From positions 25,570-89,569 of the forward strand of contig JAEZCD010000095.1 in assembly GCA_023430145.1 (NCBI GenBank): a DNA stretch of 64,000 nucleotides, given 5' to 3'. The stretch is from Pseudomonadota bacterium. GTDB lineage: Bacteria > Pseudomonadota > Alphaproteobacteria > Rhizobiales > Methylopilaceae. Below the pieces are notes generated by a model that was not told the DNA's origin, did not search any database, and was given only the letters and a program-made list of their open reading frames with translations. The translations under genes and the position numbers were made by a program. Position 1 is the stretch's first letter, and each line of letters begins with the position of its first letter. Of this stretch, positions 35,519 to 44,066 are shown one piece after another.

Positions 35519-36778
35519 ATGGGACTGTCGAGGACGCTGGCGCTCGCCGCCATGGGATTGCTGCTCGGCGCGGGAGCCGCCGCCGCCCAGACGACCGTGA
35601 AGTGGCTGCATCTCGAGCAGAACCCGGCCCAGATCAAGATCTGGGAGGAGGCCGTCAAGCGCTTCGAGGCCCAGAACCCCGGCGTCAAGGTGGAGATGCA
35701 ATTCCTCGAGAACGAGGCCTACAAGGCGAAGCTGCCGACGCTCCTGCAATCGAAGGACCGGCCGCACATCCTCTATTCCTGGGCCGGCGGCGTCCTCAAG
35801 GCGCAGATCGAGGCCGGCGTCCTCGAAGACATCACCGCTCTCGTCGGCGACTACAAGGACAACATCTCGCCCGGCGCGGTGGCGGCCTTCACCATCGACG
35901 GCAAGCTCTACGGCCTGCCGCACAACGTCAGCCAAGTCGGCTTCATGTACAACAAGGATCTGTTCGCCAAGGCCGGCGTCGACGGCGACAAGATTAAGAC
36001 CTGGGACGATTTCCTCGACGCGGTGAAGAAGCTGAAGGCGGCCGGCATCACGCCGATCTCGGTCGGCGGCGGCGACAAATGGCCGCTACACTTCTACTGG
36101 ACGCACCTCGCCGTCCGCCTCGGCGGCAAGCCGGCCTTCCAGGCGGCGCTCGCGGGTAAGGGCGACGGCTTCGCGGACGAGGTCTTCGTCAAATCGGGCG
36201 AGCTGATGAAGCAGCTCGTCGAGCTCGAGCCGTTCCAGACCGGATTCCTCGGCTTCAAGAACCAGCAGGCGCTCGGCTTCTTCGCGGACGGCAAGGCGGC
36301 CATGAATCTGGCCATCTCGCATCACTCGGCGACGCAGCGCGCGCTGGCCGCCGACAAGAAAGGCATTCCCCCCGAGAAGCTCGGCTTCTTCGAGTTCCCG
36401 ATGCCTCCCGGTGCCAAGGGCGAGCCGACCGATACGCTCGGCGGCGTCAATGGCTGGATCATCACCAAGGGCGCGCCCAAGGAGGCGGTCGAGTTCGTCA
36501 AGTTCTTCATCTCCGATGACCTGCAGCGCCAGCTCGCGCAGCAGAATTTCATCATCCCGACCTTCAAGGGCGCCGATGTCGCCGTCGGCTCGGCCTTCAT
36601 GCAGAAGGTGGCCAAGAACATCGCCGCCTCGAAGTATCACCAGAACTTCTACGATCAGGATCTCGGCCCCTCGGTCGGCCGGGTGGTGAACGATGCCACG
36701 GCGGAGATCGCCGGCGGCTCGATGACGCCCGAGGAGGCCGCCAAGGCCATCCAGGAGGCCTACAAACAGGGTAACTGA
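35519..36778 (+). CDS. Sugar ABC transporter substrate-binding protein (extracellular solute-binding family 1)
   Basis: 419 aa from the ATG at 35519 (GGGAGG 6-7 bases upstream). Sec signal peptide LALAAMGLLLGAGAAAAQ, then VKWLHLEQNPAQIKIWEEAVKRFEAQNPGVKV in fragments, the usual start of MalE/UgpB-type receptors. Binds a sugar or glycoside in the periplasm and passes it to the two permeases downstream. Operator-like palindrome just upstream. Confidence 0.94.
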   Translation: MGLSRTLALAAMGLLLGAGAAAAQTTVKWLHLEQNPAQIKIWEEAVKRFEAQNPGVKVEMQFLENEAYKAKLPTLLQSKDRPHILYSWAGGVLKAQIEAGVLEDITALVGDYKDNISPGAVAAFTIDGKLYGLPHNVSQVGFMYNKDLFAKAGVDGDKIKTWDDFLDAVKKLKAAGITPISVGGGDKWPLHFYWTHLAVRLGGKPAFQAALAGKGDGFADEVFVKSGELMKQLVELEPFQTGFLGFKNQQALGFFADGKAAMNLAISHHSATQRALAADKKGIPPEKLGFFEFPMPPGAKGEPTDTLGGVNGWIITKGAPKEAVEFVKFFISDDLQRQLAQQNFIIPTFKGADVAVGSAFMQKVAKNIAASKYHQNFYDQDLGPSVGRVVNDATAEIAGGSMTPEEAAKAIQEAYKQGN

Positions 36779-36819
36779 CCAGCGGGCGGCGGTTCCCGAG
36801 CCGGCCTGCGAGCCGACGA

Positions 36820-37752
36820 ATGGAAGAGCGCAGCGGGGCCCTCATAATGCGCACCGACGCCCCCACGGCGACGGTGCAGCGCCGACGGGCGATCGACGGA
36901 CGCCTTCCGGCGCTGCTGCTGTTCCTGCCGCCGGCGCTGCTGCTGTTCACGCTCTTCGTCGTCCTGCCGATCGTCGAGGCCGCCTGGTACTCCGGCTTCA
37001 ACTGGAACGGCTTCGGCCGGCCGACGAAATGGATCGGCCTCGACAACTACCGGTTCGTGTTCGATTCGCGCGGCTTCGGCACCGCGTTCCGCAACAACCT
37101 GCTCGTCATCGCGGTCTCGCTGCTGATCCAGCTGCCGCTGGCGCTTGCGCTCGCCTTGGCGCTTGCCGAGAAGTTCCGCGGCTCGGTGTCGCTGCGGATG
37201 CTGTTCTTCCTGCCCTATGTGCTGGCGGAGATCGCCACCGGCCTCATCTTCAGCTTCGTCTACGACGGCAATTACGGCCTGCTCGCGGCGATCTACCGGG
37301 TATTCGGCGCCGAGGCGCCGCACCTCTTGGCCAGCACCCAGACCTCGATGCTGGCGATCCTGATCGTCATCGTCTGGAAGTATTTCGGCTTCCACATGAT
37401 GCTCTACATCGCCGCGCTGCAGAGCATGGACCGCAACCTCGTCGAGGCGGCGCGGATCGACGGCGCCTCGCGCTGGCAGGTGCTGCGCTACGTCGTCATT
37501 CCGCTGCTCTATCCGACGATCCGGCTCTCGGTGTTCTTCGCCGTCGTCGGCTCGCTGCAGCTCTTCGACCTCGTGATGCCGCTGACGCGCGGCGGCCCCG
37601 CCGATTCGTCCAACACCATGGTCAGCTTCCTCTACATTCACGGCGTGGCCCGCATGCGCGTCGGCTACGGCAGCGCCATCGGCGTCATCCTGTTCGTGAT
37701 CTGCGTGACCTTCGCCTTCACCTACAAGCGCTGGTTCATGCGCAATGAGTGA
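36820..37752 (+). CDS. Sugar ABC transporter permease (MalF/UgpA-like)
   Basis: 310 aa. Membrane segments begin ALLLFLPPALLLFTLFVVLPIVEAAW; the permease loop is EAARIDGASRWQVLRYVVIPLL. A second in-frame ATG at 36847 is an equally possible start; neither has a strong ribosome site. Overlaps the next permease by 8 bases. Confidence 0.93.
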   Translation: MEERSGALIMRTDAPTATVQRRRAIDGRLPALLLFLPPALLLFTLFVVLPIVEAAWYSGFNWNGFGRPTKWIGLDNYRFVFDSRGFGTAFRNNLLVIAVSLLIQLPLALALALALAEKFRGSVSLRMLFFLPYVLAEIATGLIFSFVYDGNYGLLAAIYRVFGAEAPHLLASTQTSMLAILIVIVWKYFGFHMMLYIAALQSMDRNLVEAARIDGASRWQVLRYVVIPLLYPTIRLSVFFAVVGSLQLFDLVMPLTRGGPADSSNTMVSFLYIHGVARMRVGYGSAIGVILFVICVTFAFTYKRWFMRNE

Positions 37753-38596
37753 CGCCGCCACAGCCGGCCGCCGGCCGCTCGACCTCGTTCCGCTCTACCG
37801 GGCGCTGTTCCTGGCGCTGATCGCGGCCTTCGTGGCGGTGCCGCTCCTGGCGACCGTGCTCGGCGGCTTCAAGAGCCTCGGCGAGCTGCGCACCAACCCG
37901 TTCGGACTGCCCGAGACCTGGGAATGGCAGAACTATGCCGACATCCTGTTCTCGGCGCGCTACTGGCGGCTCCTCGGGAACTCGATCGTGATTTCGAGCC
38001 TGACCACAGCGCTGACGCTGGTCGCAGCCTCGATGGCGGCGTTCGCGTTCGCCCATATCCGCTTCTTCGGCAGCGCCATGCTGCTGAGCTATCTGACCAT
38101 GGGCCTGTTGTTCCCGGCGGCGACGGCGATCCTGCCGCTGTTCATCAAGGTGCGCGATCTCGGCCTGCTCGACAGCTATTTCGGCGTCGTGCTGCCGCAG
38201 GTGGCCTTCGGCCTCGCCATGAGCATCCTTTTGCTGCGGCGCTTCTTCAGGGACTTGCCGCACGAGCTGCTTGAGGCGGCGCTGGTCGACGGCTGCAGCT
38301 ACGTCAACTTCTTCCGCTACGTCACGCTGCCGCTCTCGCTGCCGATCCTGGCGACCGTTGGCACGATCGTCTTCGTCAACAGCTGGAACAACTACCTGAT
38401 TCCGCTCGTGATGCTGAACTCCGATTCGCTCTATACCTGGCCGCTGGGCATCATGGTCTATCAGGGAGAGTTCACGGCGGACTGGCACCTGATCCTCGCC
38501 TTCATCACCCTGACCATCCTGCCGACCATCATCCTCTTCATCTTCGCCCAGAAGTACATCGTCGCCGGGCTGACCGCGGGCGCGGTCAAGGGCTGA
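37745..38596 (+). CDS. Sugar ABC transporter permease (MalG/UgpE-like)
   Basis: 283 aa. N-terminal membrane segment LYRALFLALIAAFVAVPLLATVLGG and the loop EAALVDGCSYVNFFRYVTLPLS. Partner of the MalF-like gene. No ATPase gene follows: the next genes are an oxidoreductase and ThuA, so energy must come from an ATPase encoded elsewhere. Confidence 0.93.
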   Translation: MSDAATAGRRPLDLVPLYRALFLALIAAFVAVPLLATVLGGFKSLGELRTNPFGLPETWEWQNYADILFSARYWRLLGNSIVISSLTTALTLVAASMAAFAFAHIRFFGSAMLLSYLTMGLLFPAATAILPLFIKVRDLGLLDSYFGVVLPQVAFGLAMSILLLRRFFRDLPHELLEAALVDGCSYVNFFRYVTLPLSLPILATVGTIVFVNSWNNYLIPLVMLNSDSLYTWPLGIMVYQGEFTADWHLILAFITLTILPTIILFIFAQKYIVAGLTAGAVKG

Positions 38597-38640
38597 CGGC
38601 TCCGGCGTTCGGGCGGCCATCACAGGAACGGAGACGACGC

Positions 38641-39738
38641 ATGCGGAAAGTCGGCATCGGCATCATCGGGTGCGGCAACATCAGCCCGAAATACCTGAGG
38701 GCGATGCAGCAGTTCCCGGTGCTGGAGCTGAAGGCGGTCGCCGACATGCGGAGCGCCGCCGCCGAGGCGCGCGGGGCCGAGTTCGGCGTGCCGGGGCTGC
38801 GCGTCGACCAGCTGCTGAAGCGCGACGACGTGGAGATCGTCGTCAACCTGACGGTGCCGCTCGCCCATACCGACGTCAGCCTTTCGGTGCTGAATGCCGG
38901 CAAGCACGTCCATTCGGAGAAGCCGCTCGGCGTCAACCTCGCCGAGGCGCGCAAGGTGATGGATCTCGCCGCGCAGAAGAATCTGCGCGTCGGCTGCGCC
39001 CCCGACACTTTTCTCGGCGGCGGCCATCAGACGGTGCGCAAGCTCATCGACGACGGCGCCATCGGCACGCCGGTCGCAGGCTCGGCCTTCTTCATGTGCC
39101 CCGGCCACGAGGCGTGGCATCCGGCCCCGGGCTTCTACTATCTGCGCGGCGGCGGGCCGATGCTCGACATGGGCCCCTACTACATCACCGACCTGGTGCA
39201 GCTGCTCGGGCCGGTGGCGAGCGTCATGGGCTCGGTCGCACGGCCGCGGACGGAGCGGCTCGTCACCAGCCAGCCGATGAACGGCACGCTGATCCCGGTC
39301 GAGGTGTCGACCCACGTCGCCGGCACGCTGGAGTTCGAGAGCGGCGCGATCGTCTCGGTCGCCATGAGCTTCGACGTCCCCAAGCACGCGCACACGCCGA
39401 TCGAGATCTACGGCGACAAGGCGAGCGTGCTGGTGCCCGATCCGAACCGCTTCGGCGGCGAGGTGAAGATCGCCAAGCCGCGCGGCGAGTGGGAGCCCGT
39501 CGCGTTGACGCACGGCCATGCCGACGGCGAGTTCCGCTCGATCGGCGTCGCCGACATGGCGACGGCGATCCTCGAGGACCGGCCGCATCGCGCCAGCGGC
39601 GCGCTCGCCTTCCATGTGCTCGAGGTGATGGAGGCGTTCGAGAAATCCGCGGCCGAGGGGCGGCGCATCGCGATCGAAAGCCGCGTCGACAGGCCGACGA
39701 TGATGCCGGCCGGGCGCGCGACCGGCCAAATCGACTGA
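38641..39738 (+). CDS. Gfo/Idh/MocA-family oxidoreductase
   Basis: 365 aa. N-terminal Rossmann motif GIGIIGCGNIS, then the dinucleotide-domain segment HSEKPLGVNLAEA containing the conserved EKP. These NAD(P)-dependent enzymes oxidise or epimerise sugars and inositols. GGAG lies 7 bases before the ATG. Position between sugar permeases and ThuA suggests it acts on the imported sugar. Confidence 0.93.
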   Translation: MRKVGIGIIGCGNISPKYLRAMQQFPVLELKAVADMRSAAAEARGAEFGVPGLRVDQLLKRDDVEIVVNLTVPLAHTDVSLSVLNAGKHVHSEKPLGVNLAEARKVMDLAAQKNLRVGCAPDTFLGGGHQTVRKLIDDGAIGTPVAGSAFFMCPGHEAWHPAPGFYYLRGGGPMLDMGPYYITDLVQLLGPVASVMGSVARPRTERLVTSQPMNGTLIPVEVSTHVAGTLEFESGAIVSVAMSFDVPKHAHTPIEIYGDKASVLVPDPNRFGGEVKIAKPRGEWEPVALTHGHADGEFRSIGVADMATAILEDRPHRASGALAFHVLEVMEAFEKSAAEGRRIAIESRVDRPTMMPAGRATGQID

Positions 39739-39760
39739 GCGGAAGGCGGGGTAGGGAACG

Positions 39761-40402
39761 ATGCGCACGGCGATGATCGTATGGGGCGGCTGGGCGGGGC
39801 ACGACCCCGACCTATGCGCCTCGATAATCCGGGGCTGGCTGAAGCAGGCGGGATTCGACGTGCGCGTCGAGACCTCCACCTCGGCCTTCGCCGATCCGGC
39901 GATCCACGACCTCTCTCTGATCGTGCCGATCTTCACCATGTCGAAGATCGAGAAGGCGGAGGCGGCCAATCTCTGCGCGGCGGTGCGCGGCGGCGTCGGC
40001 CTCGCCGGCAATCACGGCGGCATGGGCGACGCTTTCCGGGACGCGGTCGACTACCAGTTCATGTGCGGCGGCCAATGGGTCGCCCATCCCGGCAACATCA
40101 TCGACTACACGGTCGAGGTCACCCGGCCCGACGATCCGGTCATGGAGGGGATTTCCAGCTTCGAGTATCGCTCGGAGCAGTATTACATGCATGTCGATCC
40201 CGGCAACGAGGTGCTGGCCACGACGCGCTTCTCGGGCGACCACGCTCCCTGGATCGATGGCGTGGTGATGCCGGTGGTCTGGAAGAAGCGCTACGGCGCC
40301 GGGCGGGTGTTCTATTGCTCGCTCGGGCACCGCGCCTACGAGCTGGACGTTCCCGAGCTGAAGACGATTCTCACGCGCGGGATGCTCTGGGCGGCGCGCT
40401 GA
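39761..40402 (+). CDS. ThuA-like domain protein
   Basis: 213 aa with a glutamine-amidotransferase-like fold: MIVWGGWAGHDPDL at the N terminus, GLAGNHGGMGDAF, and the C-terminal WKKRYGAGRVFYCSLGH. ThuA proteins occur in trehalose/sucrose-type sugar utilisation operons, often with Gfo/Idh/MocA enzymes, as here. The stop overlaps the LacI ATG (TGATG at 40400-40404). Confidence 0.9.
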   Translation: MRTAMIVWGGWAGHDPDLCASIIRGWLKQAGFDVRVETSTSAFADPAIHDLSLIVPIFTMSKIEKAEAANLCAAVRGGVGLAGNHGGMGDAFRDAVDYQFMCGGQWVAHPGNIIDYTVEVTRPDDPVMEGISSFEYRSEQYYMHVDPGNEVLATTRFSGDHAPWIDGVVMPVVWKKRYGAGRVFYCSLGHRAYELDVPELKTILTRGMLWAAR

Positions 40403-41451
40403 TGGCGGATGCCGAGGCGAGCCTCGTCGGCCGCGCGCGGCTGGAAGACGTCGCCCGCGCCGCCGGCGTCTCGGTGGCGACGGTCGACCGCGTCGTCAAC
40501 CGCCGCGAGGGCGTGCGCGAGAAGACGATCGCCCGCGTCGAGGCGGCGGTGGCCAAGCTCGGCTACCGCGCCGATCCGGCGGCGGCGCGCCTCGCCCGCA
40601 ACCAAACCTTCCGATTCGTCTTCATCCTGCCGACGGGCGCCAACAGCTTCATGAGCCTGCTCGCCGAGCAGGTCGAGCGCACCGCGGACTGGCTCGCCGG
40701 CCAGCGCGCCTTCATCGACATCCTGCGCGTCGACGTGTTCGACGCCGAGGCGCTCGCCGGCGCGCTGGAGAGCGTCTCTTCCGCCTATCAAGGCGTCGCG
40801 ACGATCGCCCTCGATCATCCCCGCGTGCGTGCCGCGATCGACGATCTGGCCGAGCGCGGCATCCCGGTCGTGACCCTCGTCTCGGACGCGCCGAGCTCGC
40901 GCCGCCTGCACTATGTCGGCATCGACAATCCGGCCGCGGGGCGCACGGCGGCGACGCTGATGGGGCGCTTCCTCGGCGGGCGGAAGGGTGCGGTCGGCAT
41001 CGTCGCCGGCTCGCTCGCCCTGCGCGATCATGCCGAGCGGCAGTTCGGCTTCCACCAAGTGCTGTCGAGCGAATACCCCGACCTCGTCGCCCTGCCGGCC
41101 GTCGAAGGTCGGGACGACAGCGAAGGCACGCGGGCCGTCACCGCGGAGCTGCTGGCGCGCCGGCCCGACCTCGTCGGCATCTACAATGTCGGCGCCGGCA
41201 ACCGCGGCATCGCGGCCGCGCTCGAGGCATCGGGGCGCGCCGCGGAGATCGTCTGGATCGCGCACGAGCTGACCATCCACAGCCGTCGCCTGCTGCTGCG
41301 CGGCGTCGTCGATGCGATCATCAGCCAGGACCCCGGCCACGAGGCGCGCGCGGCCGGCCGCGTGCTGCTGTCGATCTCTTGCGGGGAGCCGATCCTGGAG
41401 GAGGAGGCGCGCATCCGGATCGACATCTTCCTGCGCGACAATCTGCCGTAA
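40402..41451 (+). CDS. LacI-family transcriptional regulator
   Basis: 349 aa. HTH and hinge at residues 14-65: LEDVARAAGVSVATVDRVVN, then KLGYRADPAAARLARN. The rest is a periplasmic-binding-protein-like sensor similar to the type that binds sugars. Coupled to thuA by TGATG. Probable repressor of the sugar operon through the palindrome at 35444-35463. Confidence 0.94.
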   Translation: MADAEASLVGRARLEDVARAAGVSVATVDRVVNRREGVREKTIARVEAAVAKLGYRADPAAARLARNQTFRFVFILPTGANSFMSLLAEQVERTADWLAGQRAFIDILRVDVFDAEALAGALESVSSAYQGVATIALDHPRVRAAIDDLAERGIPVVTLVSDAPSSRRLHYVGIDNPAAGRTAATLMGRFLGGRKGAVGIVAGSLALRDHAERQFGFHQVLSSEYPDLVALPAVEGRDDSEGTRAVTAELLARRPDLVGIYNVGAGNRGIAAALEASGRAAEIVWIAHELTIHSRRLLLRGVVDAIISQDPGHEARAAGRVLLSISCGEPILEEEARIRIDIFLRDNLP

Positions 41452-41653
41452 CGGCCTCCGCTCCGGATATGGAAGGGCACTTTTAGCTGCGAGGACCGCC
41501 GTTCCGATGAACTGGCGGCTCTGACCGAAGGGAAGGCGCTCATGCTGGACCTGGTCGTCGACGGGTGGGTGGGGTAGGTGAACGGCAACAGGCGCGGCGC
41601 CTTACTGACGCCGTCACCGATCGATACGGTCCACGAGCAGGGAATATCGAGCC

Positions 41654-42118
41654 ATGGACGATTGGAAGCTGCCCTGGGATGGCGGGTGCCTGTGCGGCGA
41701 GATCCGCTTTCGGGTGACCGCTCCGCCGCTGCTGACCGTCGCCTGTCATTGCACCGGTTGCCAGAAGCTGAGCGCGAGCGCCTACTCGCTGACCCTCGCC
41801 GTGCCAAGCGACGGCTTCGCGGTCACGCGTGGCACGCCTGTCGTCGGCGGCCTGCACGGCCCGCACCGCCAGCTCTACTGCCCGCATTGCAAGAACTGGA
41901 TGTTCACGCATCCGCAGGGGATGGACTTTTTCGTCAATGTCCGTGCGACGATGCTGGACGAACATCACTGGTACGTGCCGTTCGTAGAAGTCTTCACCTC
42001 CGAGAAACTACCATGGGCGACCACCGGTGCCGCCCACTCCTTCGCGACGCAGCCCGATCTCGAGGGATACACGCCCCTGCTGGAGGCTTTCGCACGCGAA
42101 GGCGCCCGGCCGGGCTGA
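41654..42118 (+). CDS. GFA-family (glutathione-dependent formaldehyde-activating enzyme-like) protein
   Basis: 154 aa zinc-binding CENP-V/GFA fold: GGCLCGEIRFRV, CHCTGCQK and CPHCKNW give the seven-Cys pattern of the family. True formaldehyde activity is rarely shown in this family, so function is open. Stands alone between LacI and the SRPBCC gene, which is convergent. Confidence 0.9.
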   Translation: MDDWKLPWDGGCLCGEIRFRVTAPPLLTVACHCTGCQKLSASAYSLTLAVPSDGFAVTRGTPVVGGLHGPHRQLYCPHCKNWMFTHPQGMDFFVNVRATMLDEHHWYVPFVEVFTSEKLPWATTGAAHSFATQPDLEGYTPLLEAFAREGARPG

Positions 42119-42223
42119 CTTGCTGGGCGGGCGATGCGAGGCCGGTGAGGGCGCCTTCCAGCTGATTATTCGAGAGGGGTATGAGGCCTGCGACGACGCG
42201 TCTCGTCGCGGGCCCCCGCCGGC

Positions 42224-42715
42224 TCAGGCGCCCACCCGGCCTTCCTTGATGTACTCCACCATCTGCGTCACGACCGTGCCCCAGCCGTCGTAAAAGCCCA
42301 TCTCCTCGTGGCTCTTGCGCGTCTCCTCGTTGCCGTGGATGGCGATGGCGCGATAGCGCGTGCCCGTGCCGGCGGGCGACAGCTCCAGCACGGCGGTGAA
42401 GAACGGTTTCGGCGCCGGCCGGAAGCCGGGCAGAAGCGTGTCGGTGAAGACGAGGCGCTGCTGCGGCACGACTTCCAGATAGCAGCCGATGTTCGGATGC
42501 TCGACGCCTTCGGGCGAGCGCATCGTCGAGCTGAAGACGCCGCCCGGCCGAAGGTCGATCTCGCAGGAGGTGATCGTCCACGGCTTGGGCACGAACCAAT
42601 GGCGCAGGTGCTCCGGCGTCGTCCAGGCCTTCCAGACGAGGTCCACCGGCACGTCGATCTCGCGCTCGAGGACGAGGTCGAGCTTCGGGTCGATCTTCAA
42701 GAGCGGCGAGGTCAT
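42224..42715 (-). CDS. SRPBCC-domain protein (AHSA1-like)
   Basis: 163 aa from the ATG at 42715, which overlaps the ArsR stop as [28 protein letters not shown] and the C-terminal [20 protein letters not shown] are the typical AHSA1-type lipid-binding-fold segments. Genes of this type are commonly paired with ArsR regulators; the ligand is unknown. Confidence 0.92.
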   Translation of the reverse strand: MTSPLLKIDPKLDLVLEREIDVPVDLVWKAWTTPEHLRHWFVPKPWTITSCEIDLRPGGVFSSTMRSPEGVEHPNIGCYLEVVPQQRLVFTDTLLPGFRPAPKPFFTAVLELSPAGTGTRYRAIAIHGNEETRKSHEEMGFYDGWGTVVTQMVEYIKEGRVGA

Positions 42716-43083
42716 TTTTTGGTCTCCTGCTGGGCTTTCAAGGTCAAAAGATAGTCGTCGAGCCGGTCGAGGCGCTGCTCCCACAGCGTCCTCTGCTTGC
42801 CGAGCCAGTCTTCGGCGAGCTTCAGCCCGCCGGGGGCGAGCCGATAGGTGCGCACGCGGCCTGTCTTGCGCGACTGCACGAGGCCGCAGGATTCCAGCAC
42901 CTTCAGATGCTCGAGGAAGGACGGCAGGGCCATCGAATAGGGGGCGGCGAGCTCGCTCACCGAGGCCTGCTTGGCGGTCAGCCGCTCGAGCACATGGCGC
43001 CGCGTCGGATCCGACAGGGCGCGGAAAATGCCGTCGACCGGCGAGGGCGGCGGCTGCGATCTCTCGGTCGGCGAGGCTTGCAC
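42712..43083 (-). CDS. ArsR-family transcriptional regulator
   Basis: 123 aa. Winged [64 protein letters not shown]. No metal-binding Cys pair is present, so it is of the metal-independent kind that partners SRPBCC proteins. A perfect inverted repeat at 43131-43146 lies 48 bases upstream. Confidence 0.93.
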   Translation of the reverse strand: MQASPTERSQPPPSPVDGIFRALSDPTRRHVLERLTAKQASVSELAAPYSMALPSFLEHLKVLESCGLVQSRKTGRVRTYRLAPGGLKLAEDWLGKQRTLWEQRLDRLDDYLLTLKAQQETKK

Positions 43084-43130
43084 GCTGGCGCTCCCGGCGG
43101 GTCGGAGGGCTGTGTAGCTGCGCTCGATAG

Positions 43131-43146
43131 TTAGGTCAATACCTAA
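43131..43146. promoter_or_regulatory. ArsR-type operator
   Basis: TTAGGT-CAAT-ACCTAA, exact 6-bp inverted repeat just upstream of the ArsR/SRPBCC pair, probably an autoregulatory site. Confidence 0.6.
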
Positions 43147-43201
43147 GTGTTGAGGTGCCTGACCGCGTAGTCCCGGGTCAGTTCAGCGCCAGCGGTGCGG
43201 C

Positions 43202-43606
43202 TCAGGTCGTGCGGAACGGATCGTGGATGCGAAGCCGGCCATCGAGCACCATTCCGTGGTGCATGTCCTCGGAGAGCAGCACGTCGCAGTCGACTTGCAG
43301 AGCCGAGGCGATAATCATCGCGTCATAGATCGGGAAATTATGACGTGCGGCCAGTGCGAGGCCGGTCTCATGCGTTTCGACGGTCACAGGACAGACTTCA
43401 AGAAGATCGCGCAATATCGTCAGAAATACTTGGATCTCTGGCCACGACATTCCTTGTCTGCGGCGAAGAACATTCACGATCTCGTTCAAGACCTGGACGC
43501 TGATCGTGCCGCCCTCGGCCACCACCTCCTCCGCGCGCGCCGCCTTCCACGGGTCGTCGGACGCCAAATAAATGAGGACGTTCGTGTCGATGAAGCTACC
43601 GGGCAT
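43202..43606 (-). CDS. vapC: PIN-domain toxin VapC
   Basis: 134 aa. PIN acidic residues: Asp in SFIDTNVLIYLA, Glu in LNEIVNVLRRR, Asp in YDAMIIASAL and Asp in LLSEDMHHG. A Mg-dependent RNase toxin family. Its ATG overlaps the end of the antitoxin gene by 11 bases, the usual vapBC order. Confidence 0.93.
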   Translation of the reverse strand: MPGSFIDTNVLIYLASDDPWKAARAEEVVAEGGTISVQVLNEIVNVLRRRQGMSWPEIQVFLTILRDLLEVCPVTVETHETGLALAARHNFPIYDAMIIASALQVDCDVLLSEDMHHGMVLDGRLRIHDPFRTT

Positions 43607-43826
43607 CGGCCTCGTCGCGGTCGAACTTGAAGTCGGCCGGCAGCCGACCGCGAAAAGCCCGCAGCCGCTTCAAGAGCTCCTCACGCGTGGGCCTGCGTTC
43701 GATCGCGAATTCCCGGTTGTCGAGCACGTGAATCCGGATGTCGTCACCTTCCTTGAGGTTGAGCGCCTCGACGACCGCGGCCGGCAGGCGAACGGCGAGA
43801 CTGTTGCCCCATTTTGCGACCTGCAT
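43596..43826 (-). CDS. vapB: AbrB/SpoVT-fold antitoxin VapB
   Basis: 76 aa from the ATG at 43826 (MQVAKWGNSLAVRLP), a swapped-hairpin DNA-binding start shared with MazE/VapB antitoxins, followed by EALNLKEGDDIRIHV. The acidic C terminus (FKFDRDEADAR) would wrap around VapC. A longer frame upstream crosses the operator-like palindrome and is not credible as coding. Confidence 0.92.
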   Translation of the reverse strand: MQVAKWGNSLAVRLPAAVVEALNLKEGDDIRIHVLDNREFAIERRPTREELLKRLRAFRGRLPADFKFDRDEADAR

Positions 43827-43841
43827 TGCTGTGGCTCCGAT

Positions 43842-43867
43842 GATACACACTGTCCATAATGTATATC
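43842..43867. promoter_or_regulatory. Inverted repeat upstream of vapBC
   Basis: GATACACA-N10-TGTATATC (7 of 8 bases paired) in an AT-rich patch 16 bases before the vapB start; a likely VapBC autoregulatory operator. Confidence 0.5.
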
Positions 43868-43980
43868 CAAGAGGGTTTGGCCGCAAGTGCCGTAGCGCGC
43901 AGGCTTTGCCCGGCGGGGGCGCCTGACTGCGTTTTTCGGGAAACGAGGGGACAGGAAAGGGGCGCCCGTCCGCGGCCCGG

Positions 43981-44056
43981 ATTGTTAAGGTCGTCGACGC
44001 CTCCGCACTGGCGGCGCTTCTCTTCTCCGAGCCCGAGGCCGATGCTTTCCAATCGG
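43981..44056 (+). pseudogene. Remnant of a second PIN-domain (VapC-type) toxin gene
   Basis: Reading frame from 43981 gives KVVDASALAALLFSEPEADAF, a textbook PIN-domain N terminus including the first catalytic Asp, and then runs into sequence antisense to the flavoprotein gene. There is no ATG (ATT GTT AAG instead) and no remainder of the domain, so only about 25 codons survive. Not an active gene. Confidence 0.7.
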
Positions 44057-44066
44057 GCGATCACGG

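Noticed and set aside
43598..43886. Longer VapB start at 43886
   Set aside because: The extra 20 codons cross the operator-like palindrome and do not resemble an antitoxin N terminus; the ATG at 43826 fits the family.
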